From Azotobacter chroococcum (GTDB taxonomy: Bacteria; Pseudomonadota; Gammaproteobacteria; Pseudomonadales; Pseudomonadaceae): DNA of 64,000 bases. The stretch spans positions 114,714 through 178,713 of the forward strand of contig NZ_SMMU01000006.1 of NCBI RefSeq assembly GCF_004339665.1, written 5' to 3'. A program made the translations under genes and the position numbers. This document shows, one piece after another, positions 1 through 8,584 of the stretch. The number at the start of each line of letters is the position of its first letter. Within the stretch, counting starts at the first letter, position 1. Under the pieces are notes generated by a model. It searched no databases. It worked only from the letters and a program-made list of their open reading frames with translations, and had not been told where the DNA came from.

Positions 1-537
1 GTCGTAGTACGAGCTGCCGTAACCGTCGTAGACGGCGTCGATGTAGTAGTAGCCGTAGTTGCCGGTCTCGTTGTAGCTGTACCAGTACTGGCCGGCATAG
101 TAGGTGCCGGTGTCGTCGTAGCCGTAGCCCGAGTAGCTGTCGCCGTTGCCGTAGACGTAGGTGAAGTAGAACAGCTGGCTGCCGGCGGTGCTGGCGACGT
201 CGGCCTCGTAGTAGCCGTAGCCGAAGTAGTCATATCCACCGGTCAAGCCATAGACATAACCGTTCTCGTACCCCAGTCCGTAATAGCTGTAGGCGTCGAC
301 TGCATAAGAAGTCTCGCCGGATTCACTGTCATAATAATTATAAACGCGGACGAGACCGGCCAAAGAGTCATCGAAGCCGGAGTAGACATTGGTTACGTAA
401 TAGTAGCCATAATTGCCGGTTTCATTGTAGCTATACCAGTACTCGCCGTTGTAATATTCGTCGGTATTGGAAAAGCCGTATCCGGAATAGCTGTCACCGT
501 TTTCGTAATAATAGGTGAAATAATACAAGTCACTCAT
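1..537 (-). CDS. Tyr/Gly-rich tandem-repeat protein (N-terminal fragment, runs off left edge)
   Basis: The frame is open from an ATG at 537 to the window edge, giving 179 residues and no stop. The protein is dominated by Tyr, Gly, Asp, Asn, Ser and Thr and has almost no Lys or Arg. It is built from a repeat of about 118 residues: a block starting LYYFTYYYENGDSYSGYG at residue 4 recurs as LFYFTYVYGNGDSYSGYG at residue 122, and the block NETGNYGYYY recurs in both copies. There is no signal peptide at the N terminus. The composition suggests an acidic extracellular or surface repeat protein, possibly exported by a C-terminal signal outside the window. That is inference, and I recognise no family. 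The coding call rests on the long open frame and the protein-level repeat. Confidence 0.7.
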   Translation of the reverse strand, partial: MSDLYYFTYYYENGDSYSGYGFSNTDEYYNGEYWYSYNETGNYGYYYVTNVYSGFDDSLAGLVRVYNYYDSESGETSYAVDAYSYYGLGYENGYVYGLTGGYDYFGYGYYEADVASTAGSQLFYFTYVYGNGDSYSGYGYDDTGTYYAGQYWYSYNETGNYGYYYIDAVYDGYGSSYYD

Positions 538-1084
538 TGGTACTACCTTTTATGTTACTTACGTCAATGTAAACCGACTTAATATAGGGTCGGCGCCTAC
601 CTATCCTCTGGGGCGTAAACAAGCGAAAATCCTGAAGAGCCTTTCCTCCATCAAGGAAAAGTGCTGGAGGGATCGAATGACTTTTCTCTCACTCACACAG
701 GTGGGTGCAGCGAGCATGGCTGTTCAGGGTTTTAAGGCGTTTACGCATAAATTTTTAAATATGTTCATTATTTATCGAGTGATCTAGCGATGTCAATATG
801 ATGTCATTTCTGATGAATGCCTATTGCATTGCGCCTTGGTTTCTGCATTTCGCTGAAATTAAAGAGGTGTGTGAGTTTCATCACGATTTTCGGCTTTCGT
901 CTGCAGCCTTTAGCAAGGAGTGGTGATGGTGGGTCTCACGCAATAGCTGACCGGCTTCTGCGGTGGTGAAGGGCTTCTGGCTTCAATTGGCTTTAAGCAA
1001 GATGGAATAAAGGGAATAAGCTTATTCTTTCAATTTTGTTACTTGGTGCTTGAAAGTGCCATGCTGCCAAAAACGGTATCCCTT

Positions 1085-1118
1085 GGGAGGGGGAGGAGGG
1101 GGAGGAGGGGGAGGAGGA
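1085..1118 (+). repeat. G-rich 9-bp simple sequence repeat with G-quadruplex potential
   Basis: Positions 1085-1118 are purely G and A. The core is three copies of the 9-mer GGGAGGAGG, preceded by GGGAGG. Several runs of three to five G fall within 34 bases, which is enough to form a G-quadruplex on the plus strand. It lies downstream of the decarboxylase stop codon, on the template side of its transcript. Confidence 0.75.
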
Positions 1119-1147
1119 ACAGTAGTACCGAGGTCTTGGGGGGCCAG

Positions 1148-1174
1148 CCCGTGACGCACCAAGGGCGTCACGGG
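1148..1174 (-). terminator. Hairpin downstream of the oxaloacetate decarboxylase gene
   Basis: A perfect 10-bp stem (CCCGTGACGC pairing with GCGTCACGGG) has a 7-base loop. It ends 17 bases beyond the minus-strand stop codon. No clear U-run follows on the minus strand, so it may be an RNA 3'-end stabiliser rather than a canonical terminator. Confidence 0.45.
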
Positions 1175-1191
1175 ACCGGCTAGGCGGAAGG

Positions 1192-2058
1192 TTATTCCTG
1201 GACGTTCATGAACTCGCGGGCCCAGACGCGATACTCGTCGAGGGTCGAGTACTTGGTGCAGAGTTCCTTGGCGTTCAGGTCCGAGGGGCCGACGCCGCGC
1301 TGCTCGCGCAGGCAGTCGTAGGTGGCCTTGATCGCGGCGAAGTAGGCGGCGTGCCCGTTCACCACGATGCGCACGCCGTTCTCGGCCAGGCGGGCCATGT
1401 CGCGCAGCTTCGGATTGCCGTAGGTGATCAGCATCAGCGGGGTATCCGGCAGGTGCCGGGTGATGGACTCCAGGTGCTCGAAGTCCTTGATGCCGATCAT
1501 GCAGATGCCGTCCGCGCCGGCGGCCTGGTAGGCCTTGGCGCGCTCGATGGTCTCCTCGACGGTGAGCTGCTCGGCGTTGGTGCGGGCGATGATGCTCAGC
1601 TGCGGATCGATGCGCGCCTCCAGGGCGGCGCGGATCTTGCCGACGGCCTCGTCCAGGGGGATCAGGTCGGTGGTCTTGTGCCCGTACTTGGGCGGCAGTA
1701 GGGTGTCCTCCAGGGTCAGCGCGGCGACGCCGGCACGCTCCAGTTCGGCCACGGTGCGCATGGCGTTGATCGCGTTGCCGTAGCCATGGTCGGCATCGGC
1801 GATGATCGGCAGGCTGGCCACGCGACCGATGCGGGTGGCCTGCTCGACGAACTCGCTGAGGGTGATCAGCGCGTAGTCGGGGGCGGCAAGCACCTGCAGG
1901 GCGGCGACCGAACCGCCGAGGATGCCGACCTCGAAGTGCAGGTCGCCGGCGATGCGCGCCGACATCGGATCGAACACCGAAGCGGCGTCGTAGCAGGCAC
2001 GGGATTCCAGCAGGGCGCGGAACTGTCGTCTCAAGTCGTGCTGAGAAGCGATGGTCAT
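1192..2058 (-). CDS. Oxaloacetate decarboxylase, PEP mutase/isocitrate lyase superfamily
   Basis: A 288-residue cytoplasmic enzyme expected to decarboxylate oxaloacetate to pyruvate with Mg2+. The sequence resembles, from memory, the characterised P. aeruginosa protein PA4872. Supporting blocks are [15 protein letters not shown] near the N terminus, the metal/substrate block [10 protein letters not shown], and [19 protein letters not shown] near the C terminus. The isocitrate lyase signature KKCGH is absent, as expected for this subgroup. The start at MTIASQHD was chosen because an AGGAG ribosome-binding site precedes it by about 10 bases and the family begins there. A further 44 open codons upstream lack family similarity. 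It is monocistronic, with a hairpin after the stop. Confidence 0.9.
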   Translation of the reverse strand: MTIASQHDLRRQFRALLESRACYDAASVFDPMSARIAGDLHFEVGILGGSVAALQVLAAPDYALITLSEFVEQATRIGRVASLPIIADADHGYGNAINAMRTVAELERAGVAALTLEDTLLPPKYGHKTTDLIPLDEAVGKIRAALEARIDPQLSIIARTNAEQLTVEETIERAKAYQAAGADGICMIGIKDFEHLESITRHLPDTPLMLITYGNPKLRDMARLAENGVRIVVNGHAAYFAAIKATYDCLREQRGVGPSDLNAKELCTKYSTLDEYRVWAREFMNVQE

Positions 2059-2424
2059 AGAAAAAAACTCCTGAAAGGCGGTATGGGGTAGTCGTTTTTT
2101 TTCTGAATGGCTCTGGTCTTCCCATGGCATGAGCCAGGGGCGCCGAGCCTTTTTGGTTTTAAATGTCGCAGCGGATGCGCAAGAGACCATCCGGAATAAC
2201 TGCTTCCGCTGGTCGGGGACATGCCGTGCCGTGGCCGGCGTGCCTAATTGTTGTTCTGCTGCCAGGCGGATTTGCTCCGCGCGGGCAGGCCCGGCCCGGT
2301 CTCTTCATTACGTCGATGAAGAGCCGGAGGGTTTGACTAAAGTACAGCTTGTTTTGCCTTAAGACGAGCTTTTTGGCTACTTTGGTGGCTTTTCGCTTGC
2401 AATGTTTCAGGCGGCGCGAGCGCC
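2059..2424. other. Intergenic region upstream of the decarboxylase gene
   Basis: No gene is supported here. The half next to 2058 should carry the promoter of the decarboxylase gene. The half next to 2424 includes a short GC-rich inverted repeat (AGGCG...CGCCT around 2409-2424) just past the stop of the PhoD-like gene, which could end that transcript. Confidence 0.5.
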
Positions 2425-4440
2425 TCACTCCACCTTGCTGCGGCGCAGTCGGGTGGTCTCCAGCTCGCCGGCCTCGACGGGCGCAGCGGCCTGGCGCAGC
2501 TCCGCCGAGCGGACGAAGCGGGTCGCTGCCGAGCCGTCGGCATTGTGCTGGAAGATGGCGCGCGGCCGGCCCTGGGCATCGAGCAGCACCTGGCCGATGC
2601 CTGCGCCGTTCCACAGGCGCTCGCCGCGCCGGCCGCGGTGGGGAACGCGCGGCATCACCTCCATCCGGCGCCGCTTGGTCAGCCAGTTGAGCGGCGACCA
2701 GGGCGCGTAGAGCCAGCGGTTGATGCGGTCGAAGTACTCCAGCAGGCCGGCGGGGAACTGGTTCTTGATGCCGCTGCTGGTGATCTGCCAGATCCACGGC
2801 CCTCCCGCATGGTGGCGGATCCGCACGTCGTAGGCGAAGGAGTAGTGCACGTCGCCGGAAAGGACCACGTAGTTACCGGGGGTACGGGAGTGGCGGAAGA
2901 TGTTGAGGATCACCTGCGCCGCGCCGCGGTGGGCCATCCAGTTCTCCGCATCGACCAGCAGCGGATGGCCGGCCAGGGTGAACAGGCGCTGGACGGCCTC
3001 GATCAGCTTGACGCCGAAGATCGGCGCCGGCGAGACGATCACCGCGGCCTGCTCGTCGAGCAGCTCCTGCTGCAGCTCGCTCAGGGCTTCCCAGTCCATC
3101 AGCCCCGAGGGCCGGCTCAGGTGGCTTTCGCTGCGCCAGCGGCGGGTGCGGGTGTCCAGCACGATCAGGGTGGGCGTGGTCGGCAGCTGGTAATGCCAGT
3201 TCTGGAACTTGAGCAGCTCGTCGATCAGCCGGTCCTGGGCACGGCAGTCGAGGCGCTCGCCGGTGCTTTCGGTCAGCGTCTCGATCTGGCGCAGCGTCTC
3301 GCCGAACACGTCCGGATTGTTGCCCCAGCCCTGGCACAGGGCATAGGCGATCAGCGCGTTGCCGATGATGCGCCGGGAGAAGGGGTGGCCGTAGGCGGTT
3401 TCCTCCCAGCGCGCGGACAGGTTCCAGTCGTCGGTGACGTCGTGGTCGTCGAAGATCATCAGGCACGGCAGATGGGCCAGGGCGCGGGCGGCCTGCGGCA
3501 GCTGGGCGCAGAAATCGTCGAGGACCTGCTGTTCGCCGGCGTAGCGCTCGGCGAGGCCGGCCTCCAGCGCCGGTCGTTGGGGGCGGATCAGCGTCCAGGG
3601 GACGGGCGACCAGACCAGCAGGTACATGGCCAGCACTTCGCCAAGGGTGACCAGGTGGTTGTGGGCGTTGGCGGTGGTGAAGACCGGCTTTTCCACGCCG
3701 CCGAAGAAGCGTTCGCGCAGCGCCTCGCTGGACTTGAAGGCGGGCAGCAGGTCCTCGCGCCGGTAGTAGGTCAGCGGGTGGGCGTAGAGCTCCTCGCTGT
3801 CGGCGACCAGCGCGCCCTCGAGCGCTTCGCCGTAGAGGCCGAGGTGGCGGATCAGCGCATGGATGGCCACCAGCATCGGCCCGGCCACGTCGTCCGCGTA
3901 GATCTGGTCGCCGCTCAGCATCAGCAGCGCCGGGCGCGCCTGCGGCCGGTCGCGCAGGCCGGCGAGCAGGGCGTCGACCTTGGCCAGGCCGTCCTCGCAG
4001 GGGAAATGCGGCTTGCGGCAGGAGCCGTGCAGCAGGTTGTCGAGACGCGACTTGAGCACAAAGTCCGGCCGCGTCGCCCCCTCGTGCAGCAGGTGCGGTG
4101 CCCAGTCGGCGATGCTGCGCTGCCGGCCGTCCTCCTCCAGCAGCAAGTCGTATTCGATCGGAATGTCCGTGGGCAGCGGCTCGTCCAGCGCCACGTCGAT
4201 CAGGTGCAGCCAGGCATGGGTGCCGATACGCAGGTGGTTGCAGTGCGGCCCGTCGAGTTCGAGCAGACGCTGCTGCGGACCCTGCGGTCCCCTCCAGGCC
4301 AATTGCAGCGACAGCTCCAGGGGCCGCGAGCCGACCAGCCAGAGGACCAGGCGCTCCGGGCTCGAGCGGCGCAGCAGCGGGCCGGCGAGGACGGGGGGCA
4401 GAGCGGAGGCATCGGGCGGAAGCGGAAGGTCTGTCGGCAT
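2425..4440 (-). CDS. PhoD-like metallophosphodiesterase/phosphatase
   Basis: 671 residues. The metallophosphoesterase core is visible as LMLSGDQIYADDV (GDQ metal ligand, about residues 173-185), MIFDDHDVTDDWNL (DDHD, about 327-340) and VVLSGDVHYSF (GDVH, about 546-556). These are the signatures of the PhoD-like family, which hydrolyses phosphodiesters or phosphomonoesters using metal ions. There is no twin-arginine or Sec signal at the N terminus, so this looks like the cytoplasmic variant found in many pseudomonads rather than secreted alkaline phosphatase D. It is divergent from the pseudouridine synthase gene. The substrate cannot be told from sequence. Confidence 0.85.
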   Translation of the reverse strand: MPTDLPLPPDASALPPVLAGPLLRRSSPERLVLWLVGSRPLELSLQLAWRGPQGPQQRLLELDGPHCNHLRIGTHAWLHLIDVALDEPLPTDIPIEYDLLLEEDGRQRSIADWAPHLLHEGATRPDFVLKSRLDNLLHGSCRKPHFPCEDGLAKVDALLAGLRDRPQARPALLMLSGDQIYADDVAGPMLVAIHALIRHLGLYGEALEGALVADSEELYAHPLTYYRREDLLPAFKSSEALRERFFGGVEKPVFTTANAHNHLVTLGEVLAMYLLVWSPVPWTLIRPQRPALEAGLAERYAGEQQVLDDFCAQLPQAARALAHLPCLMIFDDHDVTDDWNLSARWEETAYGHPFSRRIIGNALIAYALCQGWGNNPDVFGETLRQIETLTESTGERLDCRAQDRLIDELLKFQNWHYQLPTTPTLIVLDTRTRRWRSESHLSRPSGLMDWEALSELQQELLDEQAAVIVSPAPIFGVKLIEAVQRLFTLAGHPLLVDAENWMAHRGAAQVILNIFRHSRTPGNYVVLSGDVHYSFAYDVRIRHHAGGPWIWQITSSGIKNQFPAGLLEYFDRINRWLYAPWSPLNWLTKRRRMEVMPRVPHRGRRGERLWNGAGIGQVLLDAQGRPRAIFQHNADGSAATRFVRSAELRQAAAPVEAGELETTRLRRSKVE

Positions 4441-4618
4441 GGCTGAGGTGTATCGGTCCTGGCACTTGGGGCGCTCCCTCGCTCCCGGGCGTGCGGTTCA
4501 TGGTCGGTGCCGCGCCCTGGCGCAGGCGGCGAAGCCGGGCATTATGGCACCCATGGGCCCTTTGACGTCAGACCCCGGCTGGGGCCTAATGCGCTCCCGC
4601 CGCCGGAGTCCGTTCGTC

Positions 4619-5524
4619 ATGACCGATGCATTTGCCGCCAGCCTTCGCCCCAGCGTCCTGCATCTGCCACGTGGCGACTGGCGTACCGTGCTGGACTGTC
4701 TTTGCGTGCACTTTCCGGCGATCGGCCGCGACGTCTGGCTGGAGCGCATGGCCCGCGGCCGGGTGCTGGACGGCGAGGGGAATGCCCTAGGGCCCGAGCA
4801 TCCCTATCGCGAGGCGCTGCGCGTGCATTATTTCCGCGAGGTGGCGGCGGAAACGCCGATTCCCTTCGCCGAAGGCGTGCTGCATGTGGACGAGCACCTG
4901 GTGGTGGCGGACAAGCCGCATTTCCTGCCGGTCGCCCCGGTCGGCGAGTACGTCGAGCAGACCCTGCTGGCGCGGCTGGTGCGCCGCCTCGGCAACCCCG
5001 ACCTGGTGCCGCTGCACCGCATCGACCGGCTCACCGCCGGGCTGGTGCTGTTTTCCTGCAACCCGGCGAGCCGTGGGCGCTACCAGGCGCTGTTCCGCGA
5101 GCGGCAGATCCGCAAGGTCTATTCGGCCATCGCCCCGGCGCTGCCCGAACGGCGCTTCCCGCTGCTGCGCCGGACCCGGCTGGTCAAGGGCGAGCCGTTC
5201 TTCCTGATGCGCGAAACCGAGGGCGAGCCGAACAGCGAGACCCGCGTCGAACTGGGCGAATGTTCGGGTGGCCTGTGGCGCTACGTGCTGCATCCGGTCA
5301 CCGGCAAGACCCACCAGCTGCGCGTGCACATGGCCGCGCTGGGCGCGGGGATCTGCAACGATCCGCTCTATCCGCGCCTGCTCGAGCGTGCCCGGCGGGA
5401 GGTCGACGACTACCGCCGACCGTTGCAGCTGCTGGCGCAGCGCCTGAGCTTCGTCGATCCCCTGAGCGGGCAGGAGCGGTGTTTCGACAGCCGTCTCGCG
5501 CTGAATCCCGACGCCTGTCGCTGA
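4619..5524 (+). CDS. RluA-family RNA pseudouridine synthase
   Basis: 301 residues. The catalytic motif is PLHRIDRLTAGLVLF, with the nucleophilic Asp at about residue 136, followed by the conserved HPVTGKTHQLRVHMAALG block near residue 225. The residues around 36-60 resemble a reduced S4-like RNA-binding segment. It isomerises uridine to pseudouridine in rRNA or tRNA; the exact site is unknown. The ATG at 4619 follows CGGAG by about 9 bases. An in-frame ATG at 4589 would add ten basic residues and cannot be excluded. It converges with the Hsp20 gene, with only 15 bases between them. Confidence 0.85.
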   Translation: MTDAFAASLRPSVLHLPRGDWRTVLDCLCVHFPAIGRDVWLERMARGRVLDGEGNALGPEHPYREALRVHYFREVAAETPIPFAEGVLHVDEHLVVADKPHFLPVAPVGEYVEQTLLARLVRRLGNPDLVPLHRIDRLTAGLVLFSCNPASRGRYQALFRERQIRKVYSAIAPALPERRFPLLRRTRLVKGEPFFLMRETEGEPNSETRVELGECSGGLWRYVLHPVTGKTHQLRVHMAALGAGICNDPLYPRLLERARREVDDYRRPLQLLAQRLSFVDPLSGQERCFDSRLALNPDACR

Positions 5525-5539
5525 GATTGCTCGGGCGGT

Positions 5540-6073
5540 TCAGCCGGCCTTGATCGGAATGGTCTTCTCGTCGGCCAGGGCTTCCGGCTTCTTCGGCAGG
5601 CTCAGGGTCAGCACGCCCTTGTCGAAGCGCGCCTCGATGCGCTCGGCATCGACTTCCACGGGCAGGGCGAAGCTGCGCTGGAAGGCGCCGTAGTAGCGTT
5701 CGGCGACGTAGGCGTCCTTCTTCCGGTCCTCGTGCTCCTCCTTCTTCTCGCCCTTGATGGTCAGGCAGCCGCTGGACAGCCTGACCTCGATGTCCTGCTC
5801 ATCCATGCCGGGCAGCTCGGCGGAAATCTCGTAGGCCGCGCCCTTGTCGTGGATGTCCACCGCCGGCATGCCCTGGCCGAACAGTTCCCGCGACCACTGC
5901 GGCTCGCGCTCCAGCAGATTGCGGCCGAAGGGGCTGTGCAGGGCCTTGCGGCCGAGGTCTGAGAACAGGTGATCGACCTGCCGGCGCAGGCGATCGAGCG
6001 GATGCCAGTGTTCCAGGAAGTGCCCGCTGTCCTGCGCGCGCTCCGGGTGCCCCTGTTTGTCGCTGCCGATCAT
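5540..6073 (-). CDS. Hsp20/alpha-crystallin small heat-shock protein
   Basis: 177 residues. The alpha-crystallin domain spans roughly 68-165, with the conserved ELPGMDEQDIEVRLSSGCLTIKGEKK strand region and the A-x-x-x-n-GVL motif seen as ARFDKGVLTLSLPK. A C-terminal I-x-I element (TIPIKAG) that binds neighbouring subunits is present. It acts as an ATP-independent holdase that keeps unfolded proteins soluble. AGGAGG lies 8 bases before the ATG. The N-terminal half is hydrophilic and low in conservation, as usual. Confidence 0.9.
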   Translation of the reverse strand: MIGSDKQGHPERAQDSGHFLEHWHPLDRLRRQVDHLFSDLGRKALHSPFGRNLLEREPQWSRELFGQGMPAVDIHDKGAAYEISAELPGMDEQDIEVRLSSGCLTIKGEKKEEHEDRKKDAYVAERYYGAFQRSFALPVEVDAERIEARFDKGVLTLSLPKKPEALADEKTIPIKAG

Positions 6074-6177
6074 TGCGATTCCTCCTCGGTGACGAGCGTC
6101 CGGAATGGACAGGCCAAAGCTTAGGCCAGTCTCCAGGGGGCGCTCGCCGCCTGCAGCGGGAACCTCCTGTCGCGCCG

Positions 6178-7113
6178 CTACAAATGCGGATTCATGACGC
6201 CGATCAGCAGGCTGATGCTGAAGAAGGACATCAGCGTGGTGAACAGCAGGGCGGCGGCGCAGCGGCCCTCGACGCCGAAGCGCTGGCCGAAGATCGGGTA
6301 GATGCTCAGCATGGGCGAGCTGGCGAACATCACCCCGGCCACCATCAGCACCGGGTCCACGTCCGGCAGCAGCGCAAAGAGCAGGAAGACCGCCAGCGGA
6401 TGGAGGATCAGCTTGCCGATGGCGATCATCCGCAGTTCGGCGAACAGGCCGTTCAGCTTCAGGCCGTAGAGCGAGCCGCCGATCACGAACAGCGCCACCG
6501 GCGCCGAGGCCGAGGCGAGCATCTCCACTACCTTGCCCGGAATCGCCGGCAGGCGCGCCTCCAGGAGGGACAGCAGCAGGCCGGTCAGCATGGCGAGGAT
6601 CAGCGGGGTCCTGGCCAGGCGCTTGGCCGTCTCGCCCAGTACCTTGGCGGTGGAGCCCTGCTGCCGGCCGGCCTCGGCGAGGATCAGGCTCAGGGGGATG
6701 ATCAGCAGGTTCTCCACCAGCATGTTCAGTGCCAGGCCGATGGCCGCCGCCGGGCCGAGCAGCATGGCGACGATGGGATAGCCGACGAAGCCGCTGTTGG
6801 AGACGGCCATGCCCAGCGCGGTGATGGCGCCGGTGGTCAGGGGTTCGCGGCGCAGCCGGAGGGCGAACAGCAGGCCGAGCAGGTAGACCCCCAGGGAGCC
6901 CAGGGTGTAGGCCAGCATGTATTGCCAGTTCATCACCTCCTGGAAGGAGTTGTTCGACAACGCCTTGAGCACCAGCGCCGGCAGGGCGAAGGTGATGACG
7001 AAACTGCCCAGGCCGCGGATCTGCTCGCGGCTGATCACGTTGAAGCGAACGGCGAAGAAGCCGAGCCCGATCAGGATGAAGATGGGCGTGGTGATGGAGA
7101 GGATCTGCAGCAC
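6178..7113 (-). CDS. AEC-family (auxin efflux carrier-like) membrane transporter
   Basis: 311 residues with about ten hydrophobic segments. The two halves of the AEC fold are recognisable, the first beginning with ITTPIFILIGLGFFA and containing NSGFVGYPI, a conserved crossover motif. Bacterial members move small dicarboxylates such as malonate or malate. The substrate is not readable here. Its start faces the tautomerase gene across a 313-base divergent region carrying a PcaR-like operator, so it may belong to the aromatic-catabolism regulon on the right (inference). Confidence 0.85.
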   Translation of the reverse strand: MLQILSITTPIFILIGLGFFAVRFNVISREQIRGLGSFVITFALPALVLKALSNNSFQEVMNWQYMLAYTLGSLGVYLLGLLFALRLRREPLTTGAITALGMAVSNSGFVGYPIVAMLLGPAAAIGLALNMLVENLLIIPLSLILAEAGRQQGSTAKVLGETAKRLARTPLILAMLTGLLLSLLEARLPAIPGKVVEMLASASAPVALFVIGGSLYGLKLNGLFAELRMIAIGKLILHPLAVFLLFALLPDVDPVLMVAGVMFASSPMLSIYPIFGQRFGVEGRCAAALLFTTLMSFFSISLLIGVMNPHL

Positions 7114-7426
7114 GACGGACTACCTTGGTGGGATGGGCGAGGAGGGAAAATTCGGGAGGCGCTCGCAGATTGTACTGAGCGGTTCAAGCCGTTGCGTCAA
7201 AGGAAGCACCTTTGGTGTGCGTTTAGCGAACACATATGGCGGGTCCATCATAGGCCCAATCCATATTCTGCAGTTGACAGACATCGTATCTCATTGGAGG
7301 CTGCCTGTGGCCGGCACCCGATGCCGGCTTTACAGCGCGGGCAACACGTCTCGCTTCCCTTATGACCCGGGCTGCCTCGCGCCGTCGCCTCTGGCGAAAG
7401 GACAGCCTTTCTGGAGTAGTCATCCT
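7114..7426. other. Divergent promoter region between the transporter and tautomerase genes
   Basis: This 313-base region separates two divergent starts and contains no gene. It is AT-richer in the centre, around 7220-7300, and holds the operator candidate listed separately. Both promoters should lie here. Confidence 0.6.
7217..7231 (-). promoter_or_regulatory. Candidate PcaR-type operator
   Basis: Read on the minus strand this is GTTCGCTAAACGCAC. It matches 13 of 15 bases of the PcaR box GTTCGATAATCGCAC that I recall from Pseudomonas putida. It sits between divergent genes, 103 bases upstream of the transporter start. A second similar box is found in front of the IclR regulator gene at 8462-8476. 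Confidence 0.5.
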
Positions 7427-7618
7427 ATGCCCATCGTTCATGTGCACCTCATCGAAGGCCCCAGCCGCGAACAGAAGGAATCCATGATCCGCGAAGTCAG
7501 CCAGGCCATCTCCCGCTCGCTGGCTTCCCCCATGGAGCGGATCCGCGTGATCATCCATGAAATCCCCAGGAGCGACTTCGGCATCGCCGGCGAACCGGCG
7601 AGCAAGCTGCATCCCTGA
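7427..7618 (+). CDS. 4-oxalocrotonate (2-hydroxymuconate) tautomerase family protein
   Basis: 63 residues, the full length of the family. After removal of Met the protein starts with the catalytic Pro (PIVHVHLIEGPS). The Arg residues expected to bind the carboxylates are in SLASPMERIRVIIHE. The GIAGEPAS block near the C terminus matches the classical XylH-type enzyme. It interconverts 2-hydroxymuconate and 2-oxo-3-hexenedioate in meta-cleavage of catechols, as a hexamer. The start was chosen at the Pro-exposing ATG, preceded by a GGAG site. It lies beside aromatic-type regulatory and transport genes but no ring-cleavage dioxygenase is in the window, so its partner enzymes are unknown. Confidence 0.9.
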   Translation: MPIVHVHLIEGPSREQKESMIREVSQAISRSLASPMERIRVIIHEIPRSDFGIAGEPASKLHP

Positions 7619-7666
7619 TTCGCCGGACGGGAGCGCCGGCCGCCGCCGGCGACTCCCGCGCGGGGC

Positions 7667-8434
7667 TCAGAGAATCGGCCTGAGCAGGGCCTGGGCCTCG
7701 TACAGCGCGGGCAGGTAGCGCTCGCGCATCTCCTCCGGGCTCATCCGCGAGGCATGGGTGGTCAGCGTCAGGCTGGCCTTCAGGTGCCCCTCGCGGTCGC
7801 GCAGCGGCACGCCCAGCACGCGCATGCCCACCTCGTACTCCTGGTCCACCAGCGCATGGCCGAGTTCGCCGATCCGGGCCAGTTCGGCGCGGATTTCCGC
7901 TTCCGTGTGCCGGGTGTAGGGCGTCAGGGCGCGCAGCTCGACCCGTGCGAAATAGGCGTCCAGCTCCGCAGTGTCCAGCGCGGCCAGCCACAGCCGGCCG
8001 CTCGCCGTGCAGTACATCGGCACCCGCGAACCCGGGCGGATCGACAGCGAGGCGACGTGGCTGTAGCGGCTGCGCACGATGTGCACGATGTCGTCGCCGT
8101 CGCGCACGCCCACCGAGACATGCTCTTGGGTGGTCCGGGCCACCTGTTCGACGATCGGCCGCAGCATGCGCGGCAACTGCGCCGAATCCACGTAGGCCTG
8201 GCCAATGCGCAGGGCCTTGGCGGTCAGCCAGTAGTGGCGCCCGTCGGTCTCGGCGAAACCGTCATGGACCAGGGTCAGCAGGAAGCGCCGTGCGGCGCTC
8301 GGGGTCAGCCCGGAAAGACTGGCCGCCTGCGGCACGCTGAGGCGCGGGTGGCGTTCGGAGAACAGCTGCATCAGGGCCAGGCCCTTCTGCAGGCCGGCGA
8401 TCAGGTCGCGGGAGTGAATGACGGGCTGTTTCAT
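7667..8434 (-). CDS. IclR-family transcriptional regulator, PcaR/PcaU/PobR-like
   Basis: 255 residues. An N-terminal winged helix-turn-helix (about 12-75, LSVPQAASLSGLTPSAARRFLLTLVHDGF) is followed by the IclR effector-binding domain (about 90-250). The latter includes SRVPMYCTASGRLWLA and GMRVLGVPLRDREGHLKASLTLT. PcaR-type members activate or repress protocatechuate, beta-ketoadipate or 4-hydroxybenzoate genes. It is divergent from the shikimate-dehydrogenase-like gene, and a PcaR-like box lies 28 bases upstream of its own start. It is therefore the likely local regulator of the catabolic genes on both sides, as well as of itself. Confidence 0.9.
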   Translation of the reverse strand: MKQPVIHSRDLIAGLQKGLALMQLFSERHPRLSVPQAASLSGLTPSAARRFLLTLVHDGFAETDGRHYWLTAKALRIGQAYVDSAQLPRMLRPIVEQVARTTQEHVSVGVRDGDDIVHIVRSRYSHVASLSIRPGSRVPMYCTASGRLWLAALDTAELDAYFARVELRALTPYTRHTEAEIRAELARIGELGHALVDQEYEVGMRVLGVPLRDREGHLKASLTLTTHASRMSPEEMRERYLPALYEAQALLRPIL

Positions 8435-8461
8435 GGGCGCGGGAAGTATTTTGCCGATTTG

Positions 8462-8476
8462 ATGCGATTATCGCAG
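8462..8476 (-). promoter_or_regulatory. Candidate PcaR-type operator in the divergent promoter region
   Basis: The core TGCGATTATCGCA (8463-8475) is a perfect 6-1-6 palindrome. On the minus strand, CGATAATCGCA matches the central 11 bases of the PcaR box recalled from P. putida. A further half-site, GATTGCGATTA, follows at 8480-8490. The location between the IclR gene and the dehydrogenase gene fits autoregulation plus control of the catabolic operon. Confidence 0.55.
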
Positions 8477-8584
8477 TGTGATTGCGATTAACAACCGGAA
8501 AGGCAAACGGGAACCTTGTTCCGGAAATTTTGCGGGCGCAGGATCGAGCCACAACAAATCCAATAGCAACAGCTGGAGGCCCGC

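Larger units (their letters stand above)
538..1191. other. Intergenic stretch with no gene seen
   Basis: This stretch separates the start of the Tyr-rich gene from the stop of the decarboxylase gene. Its left half is AT-richer than the surroundings and presumably carries the promoter of the Tyr-rich gene. Its right end holds the G-rich tract and a hairpin listed separately. A long proline-rich reading frame on the minus strand is only the G-tract read in antisense. Confidence 0.6.

Noticed and set aside
1022..2125. Arg/Pro-rich 367-codon minus frame with a polyproline run
   Set aside because: It is an offset frame of the decarboxylase gene plus the G-rich tract.
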